DNA from: an uncultured Lachnospiraceae bacterium
GTDB taxonomy: Bacteria > Bacillota > Clostridia > Lachnospirales > Lachnospiraceae
Assembly (NCBI GenBank): GCA_910585065.1
Contig: CAJUCG010000140.1
Location: 1-9,133, forward strand
DNA length: 9,133 nt
Direction of reading: 5' to 3'
Below, in pieces: positions 1-6,710 of the stretch (position 1 is the stretch's first letter; every line of letters begins with the position of its first letter). The translations under genes were made by a program, and so were the position numbers. Under the pieces are notes generated by a model. That model ran no database searches. It saw nothing but the letters and a program-made list of their open reading frames with translations, and was not told where the DNA came from.

Positions 1-59
1 GCATCCGCCGGAGGCACCATATCGGAACGATATGGTATAATATCGACAGATATTATACC
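1..59. repeat. Double-palindrome intergenic repeat, copy 1 (may be cut by the window edge)
   Basis: The element begins with catccgccggaggc and has two overlapping inverted repeats. The first pairs accatatc (16-23) with gatatggt (29-36) across a 5-base loop. The second pairs ggtataatatc (34-44) with gatattatacc (49-59), 11 perfect base pairs around a 4-base loop. The two stems share bases 34-36, so they compete at the junction. TATAAT lies at 36-41 and is preceded by TGG, an extended -10 promoter pattern. The same module recurs 130 bp downstream. The left edge may lie outside the window. Confidence 0.8.
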
Positions 60-130
60 TGCGCTGATTCGCATTCGACCAAAGGGAGAATAACTTCCTC
101 TGCGAATCATGTTCGCTCCCTAGGAGCGAT
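60..130. other. Gene-free spacer with two inverted repeats
   Basis: This stretch separates the two repeat copies and has no credible reading frame. It holds tgattcgca (65-73) pairing perfectly with tgcgaatca (101-109) around a 27-base interior. Next to it is tcgctcc (113-119) pairing with ggagcga (123-129) around cta. The first repeat's interior can also pair gggag with cttcc using one G-T pair. In total, four to five hairpins are packed between 16 and 184. I do not recognise a known riboswitch or structured RNA class here. Confidence 0.5.
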
Positions 131-184
131 TCATCCGCCGAAGGCACCATATCCTTCGGATATGGTATAATAGCAGATATTATA
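131..184. repeat. Double-palindrome intergenic repeat, copy 2
   Basis: This copy matches copy 1 over catccgccg, aggcaccatatc and gatatggtataat, offset by 130 bp. The first stem is accatatcc (146-154) with ggatatggt (158-166) around ttc. The second is tataata (166-172) with tattata (178-184) around gcaga. The loops differ from copy 1 while the stems stay fully paired, and the first stem is one base pair longer here. That suggests the fold, not just the sequence, is kept. The copy ends 35 bp before the lipoprotein start codon. Confidence 0.8.
163..171 (+). promoter_or_regulatory. Candidate extended -10 promoter for the lipoprotein gene
   Basis: TGG followed by TATAAT (166-171) fits the TGn-TATAAT extended -10 pattern, which can work without a good -35 box. 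No convincing -35 hexamer is seen about 17 bp upstream. Transcription would begin near 178 and give a leader of roughly 40 bases with a small hairpin (188-193 with 198-203, loop tttt) just before the ribosome binding site. The motif lies inside the repeat's palindromes, so the repeat may supply the promoter. An identical motif is at 33-41 in copy 1. Confidence 0.45.
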
Positions 185-208
185 TACGTGCAATTTTTTG
201 CGCAGAAA

Positions 209-213
209 AGAGG
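209..213 (+). promoter_or_regulatory. Ribosome binding site that decides a TTG start
   Basis: AGAGG lies 6 bases before the TTG at 220 but 21 bases before the in-frame ATG at 235. The spacing favours TTG as the translation start of the propeller lipoprotein. Confidence 0.7.
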
Positions 214-219
214 TTTAAT

Positions 220-1944
220 TTGCATTTATTAAAAATGAAAAAAAGGAAACTTACCCTTAGCGCGGGGCTTTTAGCTCTTTCCCTTCTTGTAGGCTGCGGC
301 GGCAAGGGTTCCCTCTCCAAGCCTGTTGCGGGTGATGATACGGCTCCGGTATTTAATAATATGCTCCTAAATGACTACCAGAAACTTCTTGAGACGGGGA
401 TTCCGACAAGTGTTTCTGCGACGGAGGCAAAGATGTTTGGGTTTCGCACGGCTTTGATGGTCAATGATATGGTACAGGAGGGCAATTTCTCGCGCAGCGA
501 GCCAATCACATTTGATGCTGGATCCGCCTACACCACCCTTCCCGGCGTTGTGACCTTTCGGGGAAATAATTATCGCTCCAGCGCGGTCTATGGCATTGCC
601 AATATTTTAGAACGCAAATTTGATTCTAAAAAATCCTGGTCGATCGGGACTGGAAAATTAAAAAAGACGGTGAAGAAAGGATATTGGACGGGGAGCTGCT
701 GGACGGGGCAGCCATTGATTGTCCGCTGGGATGAAACCAGCAAACAGGCAATGAATATCTACACAAAGAAAAAGTCAAAAGCAAATCTCACCGAAGTGAT
801 TTATGCCACTGCGGACGGGCGCATCTATTTTCTTGATTTAGAGGATGGTGAGAAAACGCGCGATACCATCTCGCTTGGCTTTCCAATCAAGGGAACGGGC
901 AGCATTTATCCAAATGGTGTTCCGCTCTACTTTGTCGGTGCAGGGGATTCCATGGGCAGTGAATGCGCACGTACCTTTGTAATTAATCTTCTGACCGGGC
1001 AAGTTATCTATGAGTACGGCTATGACGATGTGTTCTCAGAGCGCGCGGACAATGATAATTTCACGGCGTTTGACTCCTCACCGCTGATTGATGTGGAGAC
1101 GGACACGCTGATTCAGCCGGGCGAGAACGGCATTTTATATATCACACATCTAAATACTTTTTATGATGGCAAGAGCGTTTCGATCCATCCGGACGAGGTG
1201 ATTAAATGGCGCTACACCACTGACCGCTCGCGGGCGGAAGAAAACACTTACTGGCTCGGCATGGAATCTTCTGCCGTGGTCTGGAAGGGATATTTATATG
1301 TGGCGGATAATTGCGGAGATCTAATTTGCCTTGACCTAAATACAATGGAAGTGGTCTGGGTGGCAAATACACTTGATGATACAAATTGCTCCCCGGTGCT
1401 TGAGGAAGACCCGGAGACGGGTACTGCCTATATTTACCTTTCGACTTCCCTGCACTGGACACAGGATGACACAGCCTGCGGCGATATTCCAATCTACAAA
1501 TTTAATGCGGCTACCGGCGAAATTATCTGGCAGCGCACCTACCCCTGCCATACCGTTTCCGGTGTTTCCGGCGGGGTGCAGTCCACTGCACTCTTAGGTG
1601 AAAATAAATTATCCGGATTGGTATATTTTACAGTTGCGCGCACGGGCAGCGAGAAAAAGGGCAAGATTGTTGCTCTAAGCAAACGCACCGGCGGGGAGGT
1701 CTGGAGCTGCGAGATGTCCGATTATACCTGGTCAAGCCCGATTGCCCTCTATGATAAGGACGGCAACGGCTATGTGATTGTCTGCGATTCCACGGGCAAT
1801 ATGTATATGATTGACGGGCTGACCGGAGAACTCTACGATACGACAAACCTTAACGGAAATATTGAAGCTTCCCCGGCAGCGTTTGAAAATACCATTGTTG
1901 TGGGAACAAGGGGAAAGAAGATTTATGGAATTGTAGTAAAATAA
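220..1944 (+). CDS. PQQ-like beta-propeller lipoprotein
   Basis: This is a 574-residue secreted lipoprotein. A basic N-terminus and hydrophobic stretch (about residues 11-25) end in the lipobox LVGC, with C26 as the predicted lipidated cysteine, so it should sit on the outer face of the membrane. The rest looks like a beta-propeller of the PQQ-like (PQQ_2/quinoprotein) type. It has repeated strand pairs with turn motifs such as TGQVIYEYG (259-267), TMEVVW (375-380), TGEIIWQ (432-438), TGGEVWS (490-496) and TGELYD (535-540), and phrases like VIYATADGRIYFLDL near 193. No dehydrogenase catalytic residues are evident, so PQQ binding is not implied. In Firmicutes this fold usually serves as a scaffold or as a binding protein for a ligand or cell-wall component, so the exact role is unknown. 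TTG at 220 is preferred from the AGAGG spacing; ATG at 235 would only shorten the signal peptide by five residues. It is monocistronic and convergent with the next gene. Confidence 0.9.
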   Translation: MHLLKMKKRKLTLSAGLLALSLLVGCGGKGSLSKPVAGDDTAPVFNNMLLNDYQKLLETGIPTSVSATEAKMFGFRTALMVNDMVQEGNFSRSEPITFDAGSAYTTLPGVVTFRGNNYRSSAVYGIANILERKFDSKKSWSIGTGKLKKTVKKGYWTGSCWTGQPLIVRWDETSKQAMNIYTKKKSKANLTEVIYATADGRIYFLDLEDGEKTRDTISLGFPIKGTGSIYPNGVPLYFVGAGDSMGSECARTFVINLLTGQVIYEYGYDDVFSERADNDNFTAFDSSPLIDVETDTLIQPGENGILYITHLNTFYDGKSVSIHPDEVIKWRYTTDRSRAEENTYWLGMESSAVVWKGYLYVADNCGDLICLDLNTMEVVWVANTLDDTNCSPVLEEDPETGTAYIYLSTSLHWTQDDTACGDIPIYKFNAATGEIIWQRTYPCHTVSGVSGGVQSTALLGENKLSGLVYFTVARTGSEKKGKIVALSKRTGGEVWSCEMSDYTWSSPIALYDKDGNGYVIVCDSTGNMYMIDGLTGELYDTTNLNGNIEASPAAFENTIVVGTRGKKIYGIVVK

Positions 1945-1946
1945 AT

Positions 1947-1976
1947 CGAGTGGGAGGCAGTTTTTCCTCCTACTCG
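1947..1976. terminator. Post-stop hairpin, possible terminator element
   Basis: Just after the lipoprotein stop codon, cgagtgggagg (1947-1957) pairs with cctcctactcg (1966-1976), with one G-T pair and a T-rich 8-base loop. No T run follows on the + strand, so it does not look like a complete terminator in that direction. On the minus strand it is followed by an imperfect T-rich tract. It may stabilise the mRNA 3' end or back up the strong terminator 70 bp further on. Confidence 0.4.
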
Positions 1977-2046
1977 CTGTGCGGGGCGTGTGTTGCATCA
2001 GCAGCTAGTTTCTATACGCGTTTACGCAGATTCGCACCCTGTGCAT

Positions 2047-2088
2047 AAAAAAATCCCGTCCACCTTTTTTGATGGACGGGATTTTTTT
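2047..2088. terminator. Bidirectional intrinsic terminator between convergent genes
   Basis: An 18-base arm (2047-2064: seven A, then tcccgtccacc) pairs with 2071-2088 (gatggacggga then seven T) around a tttttt loop, with one mismatch (2063 against 2072). Each strand therefore reads as a GC-rich stem followed by a T run, so it can end transcription of the lipoprotein gene from the left and the SH3 membrane protein gene from the right. The minus-strand stop codon (2087-2089) overlaps the outermost bases of the hairpin. Confidence 0.92.
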
Positions 2089-3214
2089 AGTCGTAAAAAT
2101 CGTCTCTGTTCTGCCGCTCGCTTGCTCTTCGGTGATAACGTATCGTTTCTTCGCTGCAGCGTTTCATCAATTTCTTAGCGGCAAGTGCATCTTTATTCAT
2201 AAAGCGCACATCGCTGCCAAAACGGACCTCAATCAGGCGCACATCCGAATTGTCATAAACTTCACCCTTGCCAAAATATTTGTGAATGACAAGGTCATGT
2301 TCTCTCAACTCCTCGATCTCCTCGCGCAGTGCCCTCCGCTCTTCGCTTTCCTTCGCTGCATTTGCCTTGATCTCCTCGGCACCACCCTGATCAAGATAAG
2401 CGTAATCTATTCCTGAGGTACCTTCCTCATCCATCCCCCTCTTGACATAGACATCCTGGTACATCTGTTCAGACTGCGTCTCGCGGTAATTTACTTTTGG
2501 CTTTACTTCCGGTTTCCTCCGACCGCGATTATCATCCATATCCTCTCCGCCGCCCTCGGCAATTTTCATCTTTTTTAATTGTGCCATCTTGCGGCTCGCC
2601 GCTTTTCCTGCCTCCTGTGCCTTCTTCGACTTTAGGAAGATAAGCCCGGCTCCCGCGACAACCACCACGATAAGTGCTACGATAATTCCGCCGTTTAAGC
2701 CTTTTGCACCGGAGTCCTCCGGCTCTTGTGTCGGAATTGGCGTTGGACTCACGTTCGGCGTGGGCGTTGCCCTCGGTGTCGGTGTTGCCTCCGGTGTCGG
2801 CGTTGGCTCCGGTGTTGGTGTCGGTGTGATCATCACTTCTTTGGAAGTTTTTTCCACATAACTGCTTGTACAAAATCCAGTGATTTCCTCCCCATCGCGC
2901 TCAAATAAGATATGATACCAGACCTTTGTGCCAACCATATCCTCCCCGATAATTGTCACGCGATCGCCCGCTTTTAACTGAACTTTCTGTCCATCTTTTA
3001 CTACCTGTTCGCTGTTTTCTCCTGCCGCTACGCGGACATTAACTTTGCCTTCTGCCACGCCCTCATAATAGGTGTCCGTGTAATCTACAACCTCCGCATA
3101 TACCGGCTTTGCTGGCAATGCCGCCACATCAAAGGTGAGTGCCGCAAAGCCAAAGCATAACCCCGCGCGCAGCGCGCGATAAAATCCGATATTTTTATTT
3201 TTAGGATTGCTCAT
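2087..3214 (-). CDS. Single-pass membrane protein: SH3 domain outside, Thr-Pro stalk, Tudor-like domain inside
   Basis: The 375-residue protein has, in order: a signal-like hydrophobic segment (about 14-40, ending PVYA); a bacterial SH3 (SH3_3-type) domain (about 52-121, with GKVNVRVAAG and a YV end); a Thr-Pro-rich stalk (129-164); a membrane span (about 175-194, GIIVALIVVVVAGAGLIFLK); a basic juxtamembrane stretch; a charged coiled coil (about 279-306); and a C-terminal HKYFGKGEVYD module (about 308-350). That last module resembles the H-x-x-FG-x-G-x-V Tudor-like tail of PcrA/UvrD helicases. Bacterial SH3 domains often bind cell-wall peptides, so the protein may connect the wall to a cytoplasmic partner; this is inference. 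The ATG at 3214 is chosen because GGGGGAAG precedes it. A GTG at 3310 in frame would add 32 residues that destroy the signal peptide and lack a binding site. It has its own promoter and a strong terminator. Confidence 0.85.
   Translation of the reverse strand: MSNPKNKNIGFYRALRAGLCFGFAALTFDVAALPAKPVYAEVVDYTDTYYEGVAEGKVNVRVAAGENSEQVVKDGQKVQLKAGDRVTIIGEDMVGTKVWYHILFERDGEEITGFCTSSYVEKTSKEVMITPTPTPEPTPTPEATPTPRATPTPNVSPTPIPTQEPEDSGAKGLNGGIIVALIVVVVAGAGLIFLKSKKAQEAGKAASRKMAQLKKMKIAEGGGEDMDDNRGRRKPEVKPKVNYRETQSEQMYQDVYVKRGMDEEGTSGIDYAYLDQGGAEEIKANAAKESEERRALREEIEELREHDLVIHKYFGKGEVYDNSDVRLIEVRFGSDVRFMNKDALAAKKLMKRCSEETIRYHRRASERQNRDDFYD
2723..2830 (-). repeat. Thr-Pro coding tandem repeat
   Basis: Within the SH3 membrane protein, residues 129-164 are encoded by degenerate 6- and 12-base units based on ACNCCN. 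They give runs of TPTPEP, TPTPEA, TPTPRA, TPTPNV and SPTPIP. Such stalks are common spacers between a membrane anchor and an extracellular domain. The tract is a likely site of length variation between strains by slippage. Confidence 0.85.
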
Positions 3215-3319
3215 GTCTTCCCCCGTTCTGAAACGTTTTTTCCATAAAGCTGTTGCTTTTTGAGCGCGTATCCTGAATACGCATCCCCGGCAAACTGCCA
3301 CGTCCCACACAGATTGCCT
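3215..3319 (-). other. Structured 5' leader of the SH3 membrane protein gene
   Basis: About 105 bases lie between the predicted transcription start and the ATG at 3214. They contain three small hairpins: 3289-3292 with 3296-3299; 3266-3271 with 3277-3282 (gcgtat/atacgc); and 3246-3250 with 3255-3259 (aaagc/gcttt). None is followed by a strong T run and I do not recognise a riboswitch class. No separate small gene is credible here. Confidence 0.4.
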
Positions 3320-3325
3320 CCCTCT

Positions 3326-3354
3326 ATTTTACCAGTGTCTGTGCAATCTGTCAA
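3326..3354 (-). promoter_or_regulatory. Near-consensus housekeeping sigma promoter
   Basis: Read on the minus strand, a perfect -35 box TTGACA (3349-3354) is followed after exactly 17 bp by TAAAAT (3326-3331), one change from TATAAT. It lies just beyond the DUF815 stop codon and points at the SH3 membrane protein gene, which can therefore be expressed independently of the genes upstream. Confidence 0.85.
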
Positions 3355-3360
3355 AGGATT

Positions 3361-4674
3361 TTATCGATTTTTATCCACCATATATATTATAAACTGCTGT
3401 GCTGTTCGCCCGGAAAGCCCTCCGTTACGCATTTCCCAGGCATTTGCCTGCTGCCGCAGCTCATCTTTTGAAAGCCCGAAATTTCCATATGGCGCGGCAA
3501 GATGCTCGACAATATCAAAATATTCTTTCTGCGTCGGCGCGCCATAATTGATGCTGACCCCAAACCGCGCAACTAAAGAAAGCTTTTCCTGCATCGTGTC
3601 AGAGTGATGCAGCTCGTCCTGCGTCATATCCGATCGATCCCCCCAAGTTTCACGGATCAAATGTCTGCGGTTTGATGTTGCATAGATCAGCACATTATCC
3701 GGTTTGGTTTCCAACCCGCCCTCAATTACCGCCTTTAAATATTTATATTCGATCTCAAATTCCTCAAATGAGAGATCATCCATATAGATAATAAAGCGAT
3801 AATTGCGGTTCTTGATCTTTGAGATTACAAAGGAGAGATCCTCAAATTGGTGTTTGTATATCTCAATCATGCGAAGTCCCCGGTCATAAAATTCATTTAG
3901 AATCGCCTTGATACTTGTCGATTTTCCTGTCCCCGCATCCCCGTAAAGCAAGACATTGTTCGCCGCCTTCCCCTCCACAAATGCTGCCGTATTTTCATAC
4001 AGCCGTTCCTTCTGACGCTCGTAGCCCACAAGGTCAGATAAGCGCACATCGTCTGTGTTGGTAATGGGGATTAGATCAATTTCACCTAGACTAAAATGTT
4101 GAACCCGAAATGCCTTGTTTAATCCCAGTTTTCCAACTCCATAATCCGCATAAAATCCAGTAACGAGCTTAAAAATTTCCTCCGCATCCGAAGCCGCCGC
4201 AATTTTTTTGCTCAGGGCACGCACTTTCTCACTTACATTATGATTATAACTTCTCTCATTTTTCACAATTGCATGATAGTTTGTTATAATGGAAAAGCAG
4301 TCGATCCCCAATTCTTTTTCTAACGGGACAAAATCATAGTCAAATAATTCTTTAAAAATTGCAAAATCTGCCTTGGCAAAAGTGTTGACTGTGCCTTCCT
4401 TCGCACCCACCTTCTCACAGACCATACTAAATGGAGTTTCCACGCTGATAAGCAGCCAGGTCAAATAATTCTGCCAGAGATTCCCGTCAAAACCATACTC
4501 CGTCGCTAAGTCAAGCAGGCAGTGGATCTTGCTGTAAATGCCCTCTATTGCCCTTTCCGCATCATATACCCCATTTTTATACTGCTCGATTGCAAGGGCA
4601 AGCTGGAATAAAATATTTTCCTTTTGTTTTCCGATATTATTATAGACAACAAGCCGTTTTAATTTTTTATACAT
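3361..4674 (-). CDS. DUF815-family AAA-type ATPase
   Basis: This 437-residue cytoplasmic protein belongs by pattern to the DUF815 family of predicted P-loop ATPases, whose substrate is not known to me. The N-terminal half (1-205) is a helical region without recognised motifs. It is followed by the family's typical entry LSDLVGYERQKERLYENT (212-229), a Walker A motif GDAGTGKS (245-252), a Walker B motif FIIYMDD (294-300), a sensor-like ATSNRRHLIRETW (332-344), and the conserved block TMQEKLSLVARFG (360-372), whose arginine may act in trans. A helical C-terminal lid follows. All ATP-binding residues are intact, so the protein is probably active. The start ATG has AGGA about 7 bases upstream. 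It begins 24 bp after the argS stop codon, with no terminator between, so the two are probably co-transcribed. No terminator is seen after it and a new promoter follows at once, so read-through into the SH3 gene is possible. Confidence 0.92.
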   Translation of the reverse strand: MYKKLKRLVVYNNIGKQKENILFQLALAIEQYKNGVYDAERAIEGIYSKIHCLLDLATEYGFDGNLWQNYLTWLLISVETPFSMVCEKVGAKEGTVNTFAKADFAIFKELFDYDFVPLEKELGIDCFSIITNYHAIVKNERSYNHNVSEKVRALSKKIAAASDAEEIFKLVTGFYADYGVGKLGLNKAFRVQHFSLGEIDLIPITNTDDVRLSDLVGYERQKERLYENTAAFVEGKAANNVLLYGDAGTGKSTSIKAILNEFYDRGLRMIEIYKHQFEDLSFVISKIKNRNYRFIIYMDDLSFEEFEIEYKYLKAVIEGGLETKPDNVLIYATSNRRHLIRETWGDRSDMTQDELHHSDTMQEKLSLVARFGVSINYGAPTQKEYFDIVEHLAAPYGNFGLSKDELRQQANAWEMRNGGLSGRTAQQFIIYMVDKNR

Positions 4675-4698
4675 CTTTTTTCCTGCCTTATATTTATA

Positions 4699-6474
4699 TT
4701 ACATTCGATCAGGAGCCTCAAAGCCAAGCAAATCCGTGCATATACTCAAAATATGCAGAACAAGCGCGATCAGAGCAATCCACTGTGCCTGCTTTTTTTC
4801 CTCTTCCTGTGCTAAAATCCGATTCTCATGATAAAAACTATTAAAGGCATTGGAAAGTTCATAAATATACTGACAAACTTTGTGTGGTGCAAGCTCTTCT
4901 GCCGCTTTTTCAATTATCTCAGCAAAGCGGGACGCGGCAAGCATCAGATCCGTTTCACTTGTGCTGTACTCTCTGTCAGTATTTTCAGTAAGAGCAGCAA
5001 ATTTTATCTTTCTCCCGCTCTCCTTATATTTTGCCAGAATCGATTTGATGCGCACCATTGTGTAGAGAATATAAGGTCCTGTGTTGCCTTCAAAAGAGGC
5101 AAAACGCTCCACATCGAAAATATAATCCTTTCCTGCCTGATTGGACAGATCGCCGTATTTTACTGCTGCTAATCCCACAATTTTTGCAGTCGCGCGCGCA
5201 TCCTCCTCATTCATTGTGCGGTTCTCCTCTATCCTTTTATAGACCGCATCCTCAACTTCTTTTAGGAGGTATTCGAGCCGCATCACTCCCCCCTGACGGG
5301 TTTTAAATGGCTTGCCGTCTTTTCCGTTCATCGTGCCAAAACCAATATAATCCATTCTGGTATCCGGTTTTACATAGCCTGCCTTGCGCGCAGTGCGAAA
5401 GACCTGCGTAAAATGCAGTTCCTGACGCTTGTCCGCTAAATAAATGTACTGGTTTGGCTGATAAAGTTTCTCGCGATCAAGTATTGTTGCCAGATCAGAA
5501 GTCGCATAGATGGCAGCACCATCTGATTTGCGCACAATGCAGGGAGGCAGTTCCTTGGTATCCTCATCCCTGGCGATATCCACAACAAGCGCACCCTGAC
5601 TTTCATACGCAACACCGCGTTTTTTTAGATCGTCAATCATTTCTTTGATATATGGCTTTACATCGCTCTCGCCCTTCCAGACATCAAAAGATACATTTAA
5701 ATTTTCATAGTTTCTGCGCAGATCCGGCAGGGACACGGACATGATATGCTGCCAGAGTGCCATAAAGGCTGGCTCGGAATTCTGAATCCGCAAAATCGCC
5801 CTGTGCGCTCTTTCCTTAAACTCCTCATCTTCCTTGGATTTTGCGGATGCTGCCGGATAGATCTCCTCCAGTTCACTAAGGGTAAATGGTGGTTCCTTTG
5901 GATATTCCCCAAGATATCCCTCCTTAAAATAGACAAGTTCCGGCTGTCTGTCGCGCAGCTCCTCAATAATTAACCCCATCTGCAAGCCCCAGTCACCCAA
6001 ATGGATATCGCCAACTACTTGATCACCCATAAAACGCTTCATCCGCTTTAGGGACTCACCGATCACTGCGGAGCGCAGATGTCCGACGTGCAAAGGCTTC
6101 GCTACATTTGGTCCGCCGTAATCAATCACAATTTTTTTTGGCTCGCCGGGCGTTACTCCAAGCTTTTCTTCCCCCGCCATTATCGCAAGCATCCCGGAGA
6201 GAAACTGATTTGACAGAGTAATATTGATAAAGCCCGGCATTATCGCCTCGCATTTGGAAAATATTGGATCTTTATCGCAGTCCGCTACAATCTGCCGCGC
6301 AATTTCAATTGGTGCCATCTTATATTGTTTTGCTGCTGCCATCGCACCATTGCATTGATACTGGCAAAGATCGGGGCGATTGGAAACTGAGATCATTCCG
6401 AATTTCTCCTCGTACCCACAGGTCTTAAATGCCGCCCTTAACCGCTCTGTAAGCTGTTCTGTTATCTTCTTCAA
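4699..6474 (-). CDS. argS: Arginyl-tRNA synthetase
   Basis: Class I aminoacyl-tRNA synthetase that charges tRNA-Arg with arginine using ATP in the cytoplasm. The 591 residues match the family's usual size. Visible in order: the N-terminal tRNA-contact domain (about 1-105, with SVSNRPDLCQYQCNGAMAAA); the ATP-site entry VIDYGGPNVAKPLHVGHLRS with the HIGH-like HVGH (129-132); the ArgS-specific GTMNGKDGKPFKTRQGG block (380-396) standing in for KMSKS; and the DALR anticodon-binding domain from about 462 (EGNTGPYILYTMVRIKSIL), ending in the family-typical LLGFEAPDRM. Start: TTG at 6474 (MKKITEQL...) with GAGG 10 bases upstream. An in-frame GTG at 6537 would add 21 residues encoded by the upstream intergenic repeat and is rejected. 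No promoter, T-box or terminator is recognised in the repeat-filled spacer before it. Confidence 0.98.
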   Translation of the reverse strand: MKKITEQLTERLRAAFKTCGYEEKFGMISVSNRPDLCQYQCNGAMAAAKQYKMAPIEIARQIVADCDKDPIFSKCEAIMPGFINITLSNQFLSGMLAIMAGEEKLGVTPGEPKKIVIDYGGPNVAKPLHVGHLRSAVIGESLKRMKRFMGDQVVGDIHLGDWGLQMGLIIEELRDRQPELVYFKEGYLGEYPKEPPFTLSELEEIYPAASAKSKEDEEFKERAHRAILRIQNSEPAFMALWQHIMSVSLPDLRRNYENLNVSFDVWKGESDVKPYIKEMIDDLKKRGVAYESQGALVVDIARDEDTKELPPCIVRKSDGAAIYATSDLATILDREKLYQPNQYIYLADKRQELHFTQVFRTARKAGYVKPDTRMDYIGFGTMNGKDGKPFKTRQGGVMRLEYLLKEVEDAVYKRIEENRTMNEEDARATAKIVGLAAVKYGDLSNQAGKDYIFDVERFASFEGNTGPYILYTMVRIKSILAKYKESGRKIKFAALTENTDREYSTSETDLMLAASRFAEIIEKAAEELAPHKVCQYIYELSNAFNSFYHENRILAQEEEKKQAQWIALIALVLHILSICTDLLGFEAPDRM

Positions 6475-6484
6475 AGTAAAAATT

Positions 6485-6490
6485 CCTCGC
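6485..6490 (-). promoter_or_regulatory. Ribosome binding site that decides the argS TTG start
   Basis: Read on the minus strand, GCGAGG lies 10 bases before TTG at 6474. Homology to other ArgS N-termini also begins here (KKITEQLTERL). No such site precedes the longer GTG alternative at 6537. Confidence 0.65.
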
Positions 6491-6498
6491 TTTCTATA

Positions 6499-6604
6499 TT
6501 TAGTTCCGCAGAAAACCCTACACAGCACCCTTTTCACGGAAGGAAATTTTGTTCACTTCGCTCGCACAATTTCCTTCCGGTGCTGTTTCGGGATTCTGCT
6601 GTTG
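6499..6604. repeat. Tandem palindromic repeat, copy A (full, 106 bp)
   Basis: First of three head-to-tail copies filling the spacer between argS and fabV. It folds as nested inverted repeats: gcagaa (6508-6513) with ttctgc (6594-6599), acagcacc (6522-6529) with ggtgctgt (6579-6586), and cggaaggaaatt (6537-6548) with aatttccttccg (6568-6579) around a 19-base loop. The two inner stems both claim g6579. It differs from copy B at only four positions. No transposase is present, so it looks like a non-autonomous, REP- or MITE-like intergenic element. Confidence 0.88.
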
Positions 6605-6710
6605 TTTAGTTCCGCAGAAAACTCTACACAGCACCCTTTTCGCGGAAGGAAATTTTGTTCGCTTCGCTCGCATAATTTCCTTCCGGTGCTGTTTCGGGAT
6701 TCTGCTGTTG
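6605..6710. repeat. Tandem palindromic repeat, copy B (full, 106 bp)
   Basis: Same length as copy A, with four substitutions. The long inner stem (6643-6654 with 6674-6685) is unchanged, and the differences fall outside its paired bases, two of them in or at the edge of the loop. The period of 106 is not a multiple of three, which argues against the repeats coding for protein even though open frames run through them. Confidence 0.88.

Noticed and set aside
1202..1846. Minus-strand and alternative-frame proteins inside the lipoprotein gene
   Set aside because: Composition is unlike real proteins, no start signals are seen, and they lie wholly within a well-supported gene.
2589..2861. Gly-Val-rich + strand frame
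   Set aside because: It is the antisense of the Thr-Pro stalk codons in the SH3 protein; the low-complexity DNA keeps several frames open.
3215..3310. Longer start (GTG at 3310) for the SH3 membrane protein
   Set aside because: The extra 32 residues are not signal-like, no ribosome binding site precedes them, and the start would fall about ten bases after the predicted transcription start. The ATG at 3214 has GGGGGAAG upstream and is followed by a normal signal sequence.
6475..6537. Longer start (GTG at 6537) for argS
   Set aside because: The added 21 residues come mostly from repeat copy A, have no ribosome binding site, and ArgS similarity begins only at the TTG at 6474.
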